The notes under the pieces are model-generated. The model made no database searches, had not been told where the DNA came from, and saw only the letters and a program-made list of their open reading frames with translations. From Nageia nagi (taxonomy: Eukaryota > Pinophyta), in NCBI GenBank assembly GCA_050084985.1, contig JBITNC010000001.1, positions 95,976,001-96,040,000 on the forward strand: a stretch of DNA of 64,000 nt, given 5' to 3'. Made by a program: the position numbers and the translations under genes. This document shows positions 43,480 to 56,741 of this stretch, one piece after another (position 1 is the first letter of the stretch; the number at the start of each line of letters is the position of its first letter).

Positions 43480-44697
43480 TAAGCCTCCATGATGAAATTA
43501 GGTGAATACTAGCAATGGGAAGTCATTGTGATACAAGTAATCCTTAAACTAGCCTTAGAATGCCAAGTCCTCCCTTAGGTGCTCTTTGAATGCAGAATGA
43601 ACCTTGAAAATATCCTTAGGACATCAATGTATAGCTTAGAATGGGCTCAAAATACCAAATAGGCCTTAGAAATGCCCTACTAATGTTTGCCTTTAGGTGG
43701 ACTCAGAATGTAGAGTGAATCTCCATAATTGCTTCAGTATATTTATGTCTAGATTGAAATGGTTTAAAAAATCATAATATACCTCAAAATTCCCCAAGAT
43801 AGCAATGTTTGCCTTCTAGAGAGCTCAAACAAATGCCCCAAGTATGCCAACATCCTTATATTAGCCTCAAATTGCAAAAATATTTTCAAAAATTCAACAT
43901 TTGGTTTCAAGTGATCTAAAAATGCAGCTTCAAGCATAAAAATTCCCTCAAAAATTTAAAATTTGACTCTAGGTGGTTCCAAAGTGTAGCTTGGTCCTCC
44001 AAATCTCCCTTAAAATACCAATGTCCTCCTTATAGGACCCTCAAAATGCTAAATGAGACTCAAAATGTCTTCCAAAATACCAATGTTTAGCTTCAACTTA
44101 GAATGCCAACATCTAGCTCTAAATGAGCTCAAAATCTCCAAACAAACCCTAATTCCTCCTTCAAACTTAGAATTTTGGAAAATGAATTTGAAACTTAAAA
44201 TAAAAAGTGCAAAATTTTCAAAAGTATACCTTTTCAAGCTGGATGAACCTCCTTAATTTCTTAGAAGTTGAAATTAGGACTAGAAAATACCCAACAACTT
44301 GCCAAAGGGATGATATAGGGCTCCTAGATCCCTAATGACTTGCTCCAAACATCTAGATCCTTCCAAAACTACTTCAAATGATCATTGTGATGCTAGGTCA
44401 ACTCCACTCTTTACATGATAATAAGATCTCTTAGTAAATAATGTTGTGAGCACTATGATTCAGTATAATATCATAATGATTCTACTTCATCTTCTCCAAC
44501 TCCCCCAATAATCACCTTCAACAACAACTCTCAACTCTTACCCAATAGCAAGGACAAGATCTACACCTTCTCTTAGCAAATCTTCTATGTATTATATGAC
44601 TATGATGTGGGTATCCCAATCTTTGAACTCTTCTTAGTTCCAACTAGAAACCCTTTGTGAATGATTCCCTTGAGTCTAATAGGATATCAGAATCAAG
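43480..44697 (-). other. Leader of the non-autonomous element, made of loose repeats
   Basis: Non-coding. Words such as AAAATACCAATGTTTAGCTT, GAGCTCAAAAT and TAGAATGCC recur at 50-70 bp intervals from 43560 to 44120, giving a degenerate repetitive leader between primer-binding site and gag-like frame. Confidence 0.55.
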
Positions 44698-44709
44698 ACT
44701 TTGATACCA
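44698..44709 (-). other. Primer-binding site variant
   Basis: The minus strand reads TGGTATCAAAGT. It is three bases from the LTR end and has the same G-to-A difference as the site at 25741-25730. Confidence 0.72.
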
Positions 44710-44712
44710 TTG

Positions 44713-46037
44713 TGATGAACCATTCTAGGGCTCACTCTTCAAATGTGCCCTAGGAGAGGGATGTTTAGCTTCTAGCTTTTCTTGGTCAAAACAAGCTCAA
44801 ACATGCACCAAATATCCAAAAACTTGCTAGGAATGAAAGTTATGAAAATGAACTTATAGAAAATACTTTCAAAAACATCATCTAGCTATGATGAGTAGCT
44901 ATGAAATTAATGCAAAAAAATGTCTCTTGTATTCCAATGACTTGATTAGAAAGCAAAATGGTACTTCAATAGTGCAAAAGTGCTTCACAGATCCAACATC
45001 CTAGTTGAAAAGCTAAAATAGATGTTAAGCAATCAAAATATCACTCCAGATCCAACATTGCACTTAGAGAACAAAATAGAGATCCCAAGCAATGCAAAAC
45101 TACTCCAAAACTCAATGTCCAATCATATAGATGCAAATAACAATATTTCTATAGCATAATGTATTTGTATTTGATATAGCAAGAATAAACAATTATAATA
45201 TTTTACTTAGCGTAAAGAGTTTATATCGAGACTATCTCTAATAGGGTTATTTCACATGGCTCCAAAGCCTCACCAATCCCATAAGCAGCAAGGCAAGACT
45301 AGGTTTCCTCTACAACAACTATGATGGAATCGACATTGTTCCTTTCAAGATGGCTAGAGTAAGTTCAAGGGTAGCCTCTTATCCCTTTGTTACCTCAAAT
45401 GTAGGTTGACCCACAAGTGGTAAAGATAGAGTCTCCACTAAATTCAAAAAGAGGTTTAATAATCAAAATTAGCATATCTCATAATGACTATGAGTCCTTT
45501 TATAAGTGAGGGTGATCATATTCTAATATTGTAATGAGATGATCTAATGGTGGAGAGATGTGATCTGTGTGATCATGTATGCAACATCTAAGACGAGGAG
45601 CCTTGGGATGGATGAAATCACACCTAAGGCTAGGAATGCCAATGTCTAATAGGAGGTGATGTTGGAGTGCCTCATGATTAGTGCCATAATCCATGTACCT
45701 TGGAGGGCCAACATGTGGTCTTGGGATGGTTACATACCCAATGTCCATGTTAGGGAGCCATCCACTTGCCTCGAGATTTTCAATGCCTAGTTTGAAGTGC
45801 CACATCCATCCTTGGAGCTCAAATTACCTTGGTATTACAAATACAACATTATTGGCATTTTATTAATTAAACTAAACATAAATAAAGGGGTCATTTATTC
45901 TATAATTAAAGCTTTATTAAGTCTCTAAGTGGAATTTATAATAATTTGGTCAAAATCTACCAAATTATACAAAATCACTTCTAAATTAATGTTTCCATTT
46001 ATCACAAGTGAAATGGGGAAAACACCTAAAAATGGGT

Positions 46038-46040
<3 letters not shown>
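44713..46040 (-). repeat. 5' LTR (about 1.3 kb)
   Basis: It begins on the plus strand TGATGAACCATTCTAGGG and is collinear with 40057-41557 except for a deletion of about 170 bp after GGAGCTC. The right end merges into (TA)n at 46042. Confidence 0.75.

Positions 46041-46041
<1 letters not shown>

Positions 46042-46079
<38 letters not shown>
46042..46079. repeat. (TA)n microsatellite
   Basis: Nineteen or so TA units lie directly at the outer end of the 5' LTR. It probably obscures the LTR terminus and target duplication. Confidence 0.95.
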
Positions 46080-46081
<2 letters not shown>

Positions 46082-48098
46082 CAAAATATTATGCTAAACA
46101 CTCAATCTCATAAAATGTGATAAAGAATATAAAAAACATATAACAATAAATGAATATGTTGTAATGATATATAGTCTATTGGATCAATATTCAAGCAATG
46201 CACTTATTAATAAAAGGATCAATAAAAATAAATACTTATCAATAGAAGTGGGATCTTATGATACAACCTTAAAAGTTTTTTAAGATCATTGCTTAACATT
46301 GATATTAGGGATAATGTCCATGCATACCTCAATGTCCATAGTTGTAGGAGCATTCATGCTAGGGCCTTTGGAGATTGCCATGCACACTCAATATCCAATA
46401 GTTGTATGATATAACAACAAGCATAGCCTAACATATAGTTACAAAGGATAGAATGACAAATGTTGAGGTAGTAACAAGATCTCGATCTCAATAAGTGGTG
46501 TTGAGAAATACCTAAATGATAGGAGTTAGTATCGATCAAGATGAAATCTTGATAGATTTCCCATGTAACATACTTACCTTCATTTATGCAATAGAACAAC
46601 CATACTGCACACCTATAAGCTACCATTGACACTACTATACCTTGCATATTAATAGATATTATCATATGAGATTGTGCTTAAGTATTCTAATATAAGAAAA
46701 AAATCATTATAATAAGATATAAGTAATATGATAATTAATTAAGGACACTAGAGGTTTTTCATATTAAGCATCAACACTTGCCCCCCTTTGCAAGTTTTAA
46801 TTGAAATGAAATAAAACTATGCTTGCAAAAGAAAAAGGAAAATGAAAGAAAAAAATACTCCCATGGTCGAAATGAAGTATCTATATCGATAAATTATTAT
46901 TTATATATGTTTCCTCCTCTTTGCATTGATGTAGTAGCAATGACTTTGGCAATTCGGTATGAACAAATGTAAAGAACTTGTGATGAGAGAACAAAGAACA
47001 TCTCCAAAAAAATATATGTGGATTTATCTAAAGTAGATATATCATTAGAAAGAACAAAGATGAATTTAATATAATATGGCATAATCATGTCATCATATAA
47101 ACATTCAATTTTCTATTCATAGAAAAATATCATATATAAAAATCTAATGTCCCATTCATAGACCTATTAAGCCATTGACATTCATCACTTCAAAAGTTAT
47201 AACATTAGTTAGGCATAACAAGAAGCATGATACCATAAAAGGATATATTCTCATGAGTTACTGTGGAAATTCTTAGATATAAAGAATAAGGGTGATGGTT
47301 GATAACCTCAAACAACAAAGGGATACTCAAACAATGATGATGGATAACCTCAATCAACAAAGGGATACTCAAATAATTGTGAAGTATGAATTATGAATCA
47401 TAAATTGTAAATTTTGAATTATAGGCATAACATTGTGAACATGGAAAACATCATACAAATGAGTTTAAGAGCATATATAATCATATAATCATGTGTGATA
47501 ATGTAAATACTAAAAAGTGACAAAGAACAATACTTGCATGCACTTATGAAGGGAACATTAGAACTTGTAGTCACATAGGCACTAGCAACAATGACAACAA
47601 ATTCTTATTCTGAGTTTTTATGCTTGAGTGCTTCTAAGTGTATGCTTAATGACTAAACAAAATATTTTATATTTTGCTTTTTGACAAAACAAATGACATA
47701 CTTCTATAGGCTTATGTTGAATGACTTTGTTGACATGAATGGTAACTTTTGTTAATTATGGAAGTTATGACTTAGCTTCCTAACTTAAGCAACTAATATA
47801 TGATATAAATTAGACATTAAATATGAGAACATATTTAGAAAAATAAACATTATGTAGAGACCCTAGTGTTGATGCTGGCTTAACAAAAGTGGAGAACTTA
47901 AAGTGCAAACCTATAGATGACCTAAGAACAAATATGAATATAAAAAATGAAAAGAAAAATAACATAGCTGAACTATCAAGCATAAAAGTTATTTAAGTGC
48001 ATGGAATTAGTTTATAACTTCAATTTTAATTATAAGATCTTCCATGGTATTTTGTTATCATAATGTAGGGACCTATTCAATTTGATTCAAAGTTGCCC
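46082..48098. other. No gene recognised
   Basis: AT-rich, with short ORFs only (46665-46354 and 47088-46897 on the minus strand, no motif). A duplicated phrase GATGGATAACCTCAA-CAACAAAGGGATACTCAAA occurs at about 47297 and 47340. Confidence 0.45.
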
Positions 48099-50265
48099 TT
48101 ATCTTCTTTTTTTTTGCCTTAGTTTTGTGTTAATTTTTTTAGGGACCAAATAACCAATTTGGAAAAATCTTGGCCTGATCTTGTTTGCATATGCTCTTTT
48201 AATTCTATTATGATATGTTCTCAAATGTTCTAAAGCATAAATTTTGTTTTCTTGAAAACTTTCTAATTGTTGTAATCTTTGCTTTCTTTGATCTTCTTTG
48301 TCTAAACTTTCTTCCAAGAATACTATGAAAGATGGATTTTCAATTCTAAAGAGAGGACTACTTCATCTCCATATCTGATTTTTTATAAATATGACCTAAG
48401 GTAAAATACTTAAAAATGACCAAAAAATAATGAATGTATGGTGAATATGAAAAAAAATCGTGAATATGACAAATTCAACAAAAAATGAAAAAAAGGGTAA
48501 AGAAACGAAAAACATGAAAAACATTCATGATAAAAAAATGTAAAATTTGGGAAAAAATAAAACATGGGAAAAATGTTAAATATGACAAGTATGATGGGTA
48601 CGACAAGTATGGTGAGGTTTTTATGAAAGTTTTGTTTGCATTTTTTGGTTAATTATACGATAAATACAAGTACGATAAGTACTGTTGCTGTCTCTTTGTG
48701 TATTCAAGATGTCAACATTTTTTTTGACAATTGTTTAATGTTTAAACAATTATATTTTGCTAGGAAATTTTTTTTTCCCATTTTTTGGTGGAAAATACAA
48801 TTTTTTTTTTCAAAAAATGGTAAATATGCCATTTTTAGCATTTAAATGCCTTTTTTTATTCTATGCACCAAATCTTGGTATTATATTTTCCATCAAAAAT
48901 TTCATAATTTAAGGGCCTTTGGAAGATCTTAATGGCACTACTCCCACCCATTTTGCGAACTACTAAGTTGTAGCTAGTATGAACTTATGCCCTTTTGATT
49001 AGGATTTAAAACTCCTACCAAATTTATTGGTCATATGGAGAATGGCCAAGGTAATACTGTTATAGTGAGTTCTTGAGATGAAGCTAGTCTTAAAGTTGCA
49101 TGCCTTTGACATTTTTCATATTTCCATACATGAAAGGTACAATCATTTTCCACATATAACTAATAATAACCCAATACTAAATTCTTATTATATATGGTAT
49201 TCCTATTGAAGTGACCTCTACTTTGTTCCTCATGAACTTGCTCCATTGATTTGTGAGTCTCTTCTTCTATCAAGCATCTAAGTAGAGTACCTTCAAAAAA
49301 TCTTTTGTACATGATATCACTTTTGAAAATATACCTTGTTGCTATCTTGTTAAGTTTTTTCTTTTGTATTCTTCAAGAATAGTGCCATATTTAAGAAAAA
49401 TATAAATATCTTTATAATATGCATCTATAAGTAAAATGATGCATGCATACTCAATTTTCAAATGAAATTCATTGCAAAAATTATCATCCACATAAGAAGG
49501 TTGCATTAAAATATTGATTTTGATTAAAGTTTCCTCATATTCAATAGGAATTGGTGTTAATAAAGCTTCATTATCCATTGTATCTATAAACCTATTACCA
49601 TTTCTTGGAATATTTTCAAATTGAACATAATATTAAACCATCTCACGATTAACATTATCACTAACTACATGTAAAATTGCAATATCTCATTCTTTGCATT
49701 ATATACCTTATTAATTTGATTTATTATCAGTTGAAAGTCATAAAAGACTTGAATATTTCTAATGTTTAGTGTGATAGATTCCTCTAATCCAAGAATCAAT
49801 GCCTCATACTTGACCATATTATTTGTGTAATGAAAACTAACTTTATGTGTCATATGAATAAATTCCAACTTGAGGAGAAACTAACACAATGGCTACTTAT
49901 TTTCCTTTAATGCATTTGGAACCATAAAAATAAAAATTCCATTTGTATTATTATTTTTATTTAGCCATACCCACAAGTTCATCTTGACATTATTTATGAA
50001 ATGTAGTTGAATCTACACATAGAGCTTTTAGCTAACATATAAACACTAGAACTTGATCTTTAATTACTTTTTGATGCATGTAGTGGAGGTGAAATTCTTG
50101 TAGTTGCATTATCTATTTTGTTATCTTTCCTTGCAATTAAGGTTTATATAAAAGATATATAAGAGGATCAAATTGAGCTATCACAAATGTTGTGTTAGTG
50201 ATCATATAATATCTCAACTTTTCAATAGCATAGATAATTGAGGTTTGGCCAAAGGAGTGACTAGG
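48099..50265 (-). pseudogene. Ty3/gypsy (Tat/Ogre-like) RT end - RNase H - integrase remnant
   Basis: Minus strand, in order: RT connection with KLRYYMI, then FVIAQFDPLIYLL (about 50230-50150); an RNase H with YFYGSKC (about 49925), a FHYTNNMVKYEALILGLEE piece (open frame 49868-49665) typical of the second RNase H of Tat-like elements; an integrase zinc-binding lead with RYIFKSDIMYKRF and LLRCL (about 49335-49275); and an integrase C-terminus with RTYHNRIKRAYANKI and FQIGYLV (open frame 48317-48099). The integrase core is largely missing or scrambled. Many stops. The upstream gag-pol part is not present to the right, where a LINE begins. Confidence 0.78.
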
Positions 50266-50489
50266 GCTTTAGTAGAAAACATAATAGGTAGGTTTGGCTA
50301 AAAGACCACTTGATAGGAGATAAAAAGAGGGTTGTGGTTAATATGTTGAAAGTGCATGTGCTAGATTCTAAGATTTTATCCCTAATGGACCCACCCAAAT
50401 GGAGGGGTGTCCCCATTCATCTTTGTTGTTTTCTATAGTTGTACAAAAATGTTGAGGGAATATTATTCAGCTAGGGAGAAGTACAAAAA

Positions 50490-51115
50490 GTGGACTTTGA
50501 CAAGGGGATGTATCAGATAGTTATGCTAGATTATGTGTATGAAAAGATTCAAGAATATAGAAAGAAAACCCTCATTGGAAAATTTATGGGTACAAGGTTC
50601 ATCTTAGAGAATATAAAAAAGATCAAAATAGTTTGGAAGATAGAATGGGATGTGGAAATGGCAACCCTTACAAAGGATTTCCTCATGTTCAACTTTAACT
50701 TAGAGGAAGATCTACTTTGGCTAATAGAGAAAGGACCTTGGTGGTTTAGGAATAGTGGTCTACACCCTAAAAAGTGGTATGAGGGTTTCAAGCTAAAAAA
50801 TGAATCATTCACTTAACTACCTATGTGGATCTCATTGCCAAATTTGCCAATTTACTTTTGGTTTAAGGAAGAAATATTGGGTATAGCCTTAACAATGAGG
50901 GATTTCATTTGTATGGGTAGAAACATGATATTGAGGTAGATAGTTTAAACAACCAAATTCTATGTAAATATTGATATTTCTAAACCCATGAATACAAGGA
51001 TATGCTTGAGAAATAAGAAGGGGGATCACTTTCAAGAAATATCATTCAACATCCCTCCGATAATTTGTGTAGATTGTAACTGTTATGGACATGTGAAGAA
51101 GGATTTCCCAATAAA
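50490..51115 (+). pseudogene. LINE ORF1 remnant (DUF4283 and CCHC knuckle)
   Basis: One frame runs from 50490, with stops at 50814 and two more near 50940. It has the DUF4283 hallmarks: LIGKFMGTRF, the KDFLMFNFNLEEDLLWLIEKGPWWF region cut short here, PMWISLPNLPIYFW, and an ICVDCNCYGH zinc knuckle at 51066 onward in which the last Cys is Phe. Such proteins bind RNA in plant L1-like LINEs. The true start is uncertain because the 5' side has no clear ATG context. Confidence 0.75.
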
Positions 51116-51919
51116 TAATAAGCAACAGAACCAACAAGTATTGAACCAAAATTAACAAAGGTTCCAACAATATAAGAATAGTCATAGAATAGTAGGAATC
51201 TGGAAATAAACAATTGGTCAAGCCCAGGTAACCAACCAAGATAAAGGGAAAAATACTATTAACAATCAAGGGATAGGAGGGAAAGGAATGCCAAAATAAG
51301 GATCGATAAAAGAAAGAATAAGACTAAAATTCGATAATACAATTATCAAGTTCACGATAAAGGAACAAAAAGATTTACAAAAGGTATAATCACTAGTAAA
51401 AGGAAACATGTTTTAAGTTCTACTTAAAACCATAGAGGAAGAAGGAACACTTCTATCTCAAATAGAATAAACTCAACTTGAGATAGGAGGTAATGGGGAA
51501 GAGGACCTACCTGGCTCAAATGAGATAACTGGGAATATATATTTTTAGTAATATAAAGAATAGATCTTGATGGGGAGGAATCAAATGAAACAATATTTGA
51601 AGATAACAAAGAAAAAGAAGGAGATGATGAAGGTGATGAAGAAGAAGAAGATGAAGAATTTGATGAAATATATGTTAAGGAAAATATGGAAAATGTAGAA
51701 AAACTTCTACCCCTTATGAGGTTAAAGTGGAGGGTCAAAGAAAAAATTTAAAAAAAAGGAAGTAATAGAAATCAAATTTTACCCTAAACCACAAAAGAGA
51801 TAAAGTTGAAGAGAATAATGATCAATCTCATGAAGGATGGCAAAAAAGGACCTCAATCTAATAAAAAAATGAAAGCATATGAAAGATAATCATGAGCAGA
51901 GTGGAGGAGGAAAACATAA

Positions 51920-53165
51920 ATGATGAATATCATCTACTGGAATATTTGAGGATGCAATCAACTTGAGAAATAAAAGATTGTGAGGGACCTAAGGAGGGAG
52001 AAGAAATAAGACATCTTTCTTATCCAAGAAATAAACAAAATAAAATAATACAAATAACTACTAAGATATGGAAGGAATCAAAGTATGAAACTATTACTAT
52101 AATTGTAAAGTCAAGCAGGCTATGGATTATATGGGACCCATTAAAGATAGAAGCTAAAATGATTCTCTTCCCTTCTAATAGATGCTTATCTATGAAAATA
52201 AAATGTAAGTCCACAATCTTTACCTTTTTCATTACAAATATTTATACCCCCAATATTATATTTAGGAGGAAATATTTTTGGAACTTCTTATCAAACCATC
52301 AAAGCCCTTTCTAAAATATGCCCTAGCTAATTGATGGATATTTCAATACCCCTTTGAATGTAGAAAATAAATATGGGGGAAGAGTTAATATGGATACAAG
52401 TATGGAGTACCTTAAAAGCTTTCTTGATGATAATTAACTAATAGACCTTAACATGAAAGGCAATAGATATACTTGGTCTAATATAAGAATAGGTATGGGT
52501 TTCATCCTAGGATGGTCGGTACTCAAGACTAGTTAGATCAATACTCAAACTCTATCAAGGATATCATTTGATTATAGACTAATAGAGCTAAAAATGGAGA
52601 TACCTAAGAAGAAAAAATCCCCCTTCAAATTTGAAAATATATGGATGACTCATGAGGAATTCAAGAGCATCTTTTTAGATTGGTGAAAGATCAAGATTGC
52701 TAGCACAACAATGTTTAGATTCACCAAGAAATTAGATGAAGTTAAGAACCTAAAAATTTGGAATAGAAAGGTTTTTAAAAATGTTCATTACGGGAAAAAT
52801 TAGATGAAGGAGAAATTAAAGAAATTGAAAATGAGATCTTAAGTAAGGGAAGAACTGTTGATTTAGACAAAGAAGAGATACATGTGCTAACTGATTATTA
52901 TAATATTATCTCTTAGGAAGAACTACTTTGGAGGCATAAGTCTAGAGTGGCTTGACTAGAAGGAGGGGATAATACAAAATTTTTCAAAATTACCACTCTA
53001 AGGTATAGAAGTTACAACAGAATAAGTGAGATCAGGAGAGATGATGGCACCTTGACAATAAAGGAACATTAAATAAAATAGGAAGCAATTATTTTTTACA
53101 AAGGCTTGCTTACTGTTGATCAAAGGAACAACCCTAAGGCGAGAGAAAAAATTATGCAAATCCTC
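51920..53165 (+). pseudogene. LINE ORF2 endonuclease remnant (RT missing)
   Basis: It starts near 51920 with MNIIYWNI, the usual opening of plant LINE ORF2. Then FLIQE (metal-binding Glu region, about 52015-52030), a GYFNTPLN phrase at about 52333 where intact enzymes have GDFN, NRYTWSN (about 52460-52480), and FDYRLIEL (about 52570-52592) where SDH is expected. At least two catalytic positions are thus altered. The frame is further cut by stops and shifts and ends in the linker before RT. Confidence 0.78.
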
Positions 53166-53191
53166 CCCAAACTTATTACAAACCATTAAAA

Positions 53192-53658
53192 TGTATTGGA
53201 ATGTATAATGCATTATTATAAAGTTTTGTAATGTTCTCTTTGTAAATTCACTAATACTTAATGTTATTTCTAAATACCTTAAATATTTGAGTGAATGTGA
53301 TAATGTAACTTGTCCTACATTCCATCTTATGAGCATGCCCCTTGGCTGAAAGGGTGAAGCATGTGATTCCTTTGTACAATGTTAAAAGGGTGATCCAAAG
53401 AGATATTTTGACCTATAAATAGAAGGCTCTCTCTTTGTAAATCACTCATCAAAATTATGAAGAAAGAGTTCTTGTAAGAGAGTTGTCTTTATGAAAGAAG
53501 AAAGATCTTAGTTAGTGGATGTACTCCTAGTTGAAGGAACCACTTTATATCTTGAGTCAATTTGTGAGATTGTTATGCTTAGAGTATTGATGTTTTGAGT
53601 GAGCTTACAAGTGATCTTGGTATATTAGGATTGTGTTCTTTAAGGTCCATTTCCTTCA
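53192..53658 (+). repeat. 5' LTR of family-X copy 2 (467 bp)
   Basis: It begins TGTATTGGAATG, ends CCTTCA, and contains TATAAATA at 53414-53421 followed by GAAGGCTCTCTC. Length, termini and TATA context resemble the minus-strand LTR at 6838-7315. Confidence 0.75.
53414..53421 (+). promoter_or_regulatory. TATA box of the LTR promoter
   Basis: TATAAATA about 245 bp before the LTR end, equivalent to 7083-7090 in copy 1. Confidence 0.6.
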
Positions 53659-53660
53659 TT

Positions 53661-53672
53661 TGGTATCAGAGC
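53661..53672 (+). other. Primer-binding site of family-X copy 2
   Basis: TGGTATCAGAGC two bases after the LTR end. Confidence 0.88.
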
Positions 53673-53891
53673 AACTTGGAGGCTCCTCTTCACATCCTTG
53701 GAGACTCTTCATTTTGGAGGTTCATCTACATCCTTGTTGAGGTAAAAGAATTGTGAAGGTATAACATCCATCCTTTCTTTTTTATTATTTTTTGGACTAT
53801 TTCTTAGGATACTAATATATTTTTTGAGATGTGTTAGTTTTTTTTTTTTGACAAAATATGATCAAAATAGCAATATAATGCAATTTTTTTT

Positions 53892-54265
53892 CTTATTTAT
53901 ACTAACCTCTTATGTTAGTAGCATTTTGTTTTTTCAAGATTATTTAATACATTGATATATTTTCTATTTAAGAGGATAGTATACAAAAATTGCATTTTTT
54001 TTCAAAATAATATACTATATTATATGTGTGTGTGTGTGTATGTGTGTGTGTGTGTATATATATATATATTTGCACCTTATAAAGTTTTTTTAAGCTTATT
54101 AAAAAAATGGAGTTGCATTATATATTATATATATGTTTTCTTATTTATACTAACCTCTTATGTTAGTAGCATTTTGTTTTTCAAGATTGCTTAATACATT
54201 GATATATTTTCTATTTAAGAGGATAGTATACAAAAATTGCATTTTTTAAAAAATTATATATTATA
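53892..54265 (+). repeat. Direct repeat of about 120 bp, spacing 248 bp, with (TG)n/(TA)n between
   Basis: CTTATTTATACTAACCTCTT and the following 100 bp at 53892-54010 recur at 54140-54260 with few changes. A TG/TA microsatellite lies between (54017-54070). Part of the same unit is found inverted at about 6540-6600, so it belongs to the family-X leader. Confidence 0.88.
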
Positions 54266-54299
54266 TATATATTAAGTCTTGAACAATTTAAAATATTAT

Positions 54300-55421
54300 A
54301 TAAAGTTCTTTTTTATGTTTATAAATTATTTAATTTAAACATTTCTTTTTTGGAAAACATTTTTTGGAGGGGAGGTCGACCTGCTGATGGCTGACCAAAC
54401 CCCACCCAACTCCTCCCTAGTGATGGGTTGATGGTGGTCTTAGATCCTTCACCTCACCTCATGTGGATAGCTTGGTGGCTCATGGTTTGTCTTCTATCTC
54501 CTCTATTATCCTACTCACCCTCACCTTTGGTTTTCTTTTCAGTTGGTAATCAAGTAATATGCATCAAGGGGGAGAAAATACCTCTTTTTTTTACCATCCT
54601 TTCAAACCAACCATTGTTTAATCCATTGTGTACTACTAGGGCCAAGTGAACCCCATCCTCATTCACTTCTCTTTCTCATTTGTCCTCCATGCTCTCCACT
54701 CTATCCTCATCGTCTTCCCTTCATCATTGAACTCCACACCCTTACCTCTTCTAATCTCCTCATTTGAGTTACCTCTACCTTATTATTATTTTTTTCCCTC
54801 TTTTTAGGCACTCATTGCATTTCTTAGTGGATGCTTATTCTTCTTTAATGAGGCAATTTATTATTATTATTATTATATGGTGGTTGTCTATACATTTTGT
54901 TTCTTCCATTAATGGGTGTTCATATGGTGGGTGTCCATTCTAAGTAAAAGTATGACTAATTAAAGTTTTTTACCATCATTTTTCATTAAATAACTCTAAT
55001 TTGTTGTAGAGTTAAAGTCAAAATACATGGTGGCTTATTAAATATTTACCTTGTCTACTTGGAGGAAATCATGAGAGCGGTACTAAGGAATTTTATTTTT
55101 GAAATTCAAGGGGGAAGGTAATCTTGTGGAGGTTATTTTTTTTACTTCTTAAATTTAATTCTTTAGTAAAAATATATTTTTTAGTTAAAATGTTTTTTAC
55201 TTTAAAGTTACAAGATAAATTTTTAATTGAAATTTATAGACACACATTATCTTTAGTAAGAATGGAGGAATATTTATGCTTTAATCAAATTGCAATTTTT
55301 TTCATTTGGAAAAATGCAATTTTTTAGTACTTATTGCAATTAAGATACTTGTGTAAAATTTTTAACATTTTTCTTTAGTTAAATTTATTTTCTAAGGTAA
55401 CCTAATAATGCTATTTGTTTT
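54300..55421. other. Non-coding interior of family-X copy 2
   Basis: No gene is supported. It is C/T-rich with TCCTC words from 54640 to 54780, and includes a purine tract TTCAAGGGGGAAGG at about 55107 and AT-rich sequence up to the nested insertion. Confidence 0.45.
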
Positions 55422-55708
55422 TGTTGGAAGTATTTTTAACATGATTCCTAAGTCCTAAGTTATTAGGATTAATTAATTAGGACTAAAGTATTTTCCTAAG
55501 TATCTAGGTCTAAGTATTTATTAGTTTATTGTTATAACAAGTAATTTTTCATGTAGTGATCTAAGGGTGATACGTATAGTGTGAGTTAGAGTTTTTTATG
55601 GTCATGAGAATATTATTCTCAACTTCTTATCTTGTCTTGTAATGGCTTTCTTAAGCCTATATATGTAACTCATTTTGATGAATAATACAGAACATTTTGG
55701 TTCTCTCA
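55422..55708 (+). repeat. 5' LTR (287 bp)
   Basis: Contains CCTATATATGTAACTC as a probable TATA box about 50 bp before its end, and GGATTAATTAATTAGG. Confidence 0.93.
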
Positions 55709-55710
55709 AA

Positions 55711-55722
55711 TGGTATCAGAGC
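55711..55722 (+). other. Primer-binding site of the small Copia derivative
   Basis: TGGTATCAGAGC two bases after the 5' LTR. Confidence 0.93.
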
Positions 55723-56741
55723 TGAATCAATCATAGGGTTAGAGTGGGTGAAGTCTTGAAGGATCTTATCAAGCTCCTCAAGGACTATCATCATAATTAT
55801 TGAGCTTGTGGATGCATTGCAAAGAATTTATCAAATTCTTGCAAGTGTGAGATCCAAAGCCTCTAGAAAAATTCTTATTTCTATGGAAGTAAAGAAGCTG
55901 CATGAGATAGCTGAGAAGTATGGGAAGACTGTGAGCTTGTCTGTGCATCTGAATGAGGATAAAAGCTTGTGTTTATGAGAAAGAAGAGGCTTGATGAGTG
56001 CAAATTAAACCATGAGTCACTACCTATCGAGAAATAGACCTACGAGTAGTGTGAAGACTGTAGTCCTATGAAGAGCTTGGATCACATGGTGCTACTTGAC
56101 ATGGGAGTATTTGCTTGGCAACTATCAAGTGAAAGATGTGGAGGTTATGAAAAGCCCACAATCTATAAAGCCTAATGAGTTAATGTTTAGTGATTGAGAT
56201 CTACTGGAAGTACATGTCTATGAGGCATTTGCAACCATAACAACCGATGGAGATCCTGACGACCATGCATATGGAGAAGTTGTGCATGCAGTTGGGAGCT
56301 CCAGAAGCTAATAGAGGTACATACTTCTCACAAGATGCCCACAAAATACCATTAACCCAGCAAAGCAACCATTGTGTGTGAGAGGAGAAGCATGCATTAT
56401 GTAGAGGAATTTTGCATATGAAATAGAAGTTGTTAGTGTGAAGCAAGAAGTGATTATTTTAATTTTTTGATCTGCTGTTATTATTTTGTAGCCTATGTAA
56501 AACCAAAGAGTGTGTAGTTTTGCATTCAAAGACTAAAGAAAGCAACCAGAATTATGTTTAAGATAGATCTATCTAAAGTGTAGAGGCTTGAGCAGCAAGA
56601 GAAAAGGGTGGTCCTATTTGAGAAGCTAACAAAGGTGCAGACCTTATTCCATAAAGGAATAGTATTTGAGATGTATTTTTTTTAATGATGTGTGTGATGT
56701 GGATTTATTGAAATCCCCATATATAAAAAAATAATAATAAG
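55723..56741. other. Leader of the small Copia derivative
   Basis: About 1 kb without a supported gene between primer-binding site and Gag ATG; short overlapping ORFs on the minus strand (56201-56529) have no motif. Such a long leader is unusual for Copia and may contain decayed captured sequence. Confidence 0.5.

Larger units (their letters stand above)
40057..46040 (-). mobile_element. Non-autonomous LTR element with a coiled-coil gag-like frame
   Basis: LTRs at 46040-44713 (5') and about 41557-40057 (3') share order and words such as CTAGGGCTCAC, GAGAGGGATGTTTAGCTTCTAGCTT, GGTTATTTCACATG and AAGTCTCTAAGTGGAATTTA. Between them, on the minus strand, are a primer-binding site (44709-44698), a 1.2-kb leader and a degraded coding frame (43456-41768). 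No protease, RT, RNase H or integrase was seen in the 3.1-kb interior. The right LTR lacks about 170 bp present in the left and ends in a TA microsatellite, so no target duplication can be read. LTR divergence is large: an old insertion. Confidence 0.82.
50360..53187 (+). mobile_element. LINE retrotransposon, 5' two thirds, interrupted at 53187
   Basis: ORF1 with a DUF4283-like domain and a zinc knuckle is followed by an acidic stretch and the endonuclease domain of ORF2. Reading stops abruptly at the LTR that begins at 53192, and no reverse transcriptase was found beyond. The LTR element therefore inserted into, or was joined to, this LINE. Several stops and frameshifts show that the copy is old. 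Confidence 0.8.

Noticed and set aside
46042-46079. (TA)n run as target duplication of the element to its left
   Set aside because: A microsatellite can produce any short match with TATATA at 40040; it is uninformative.
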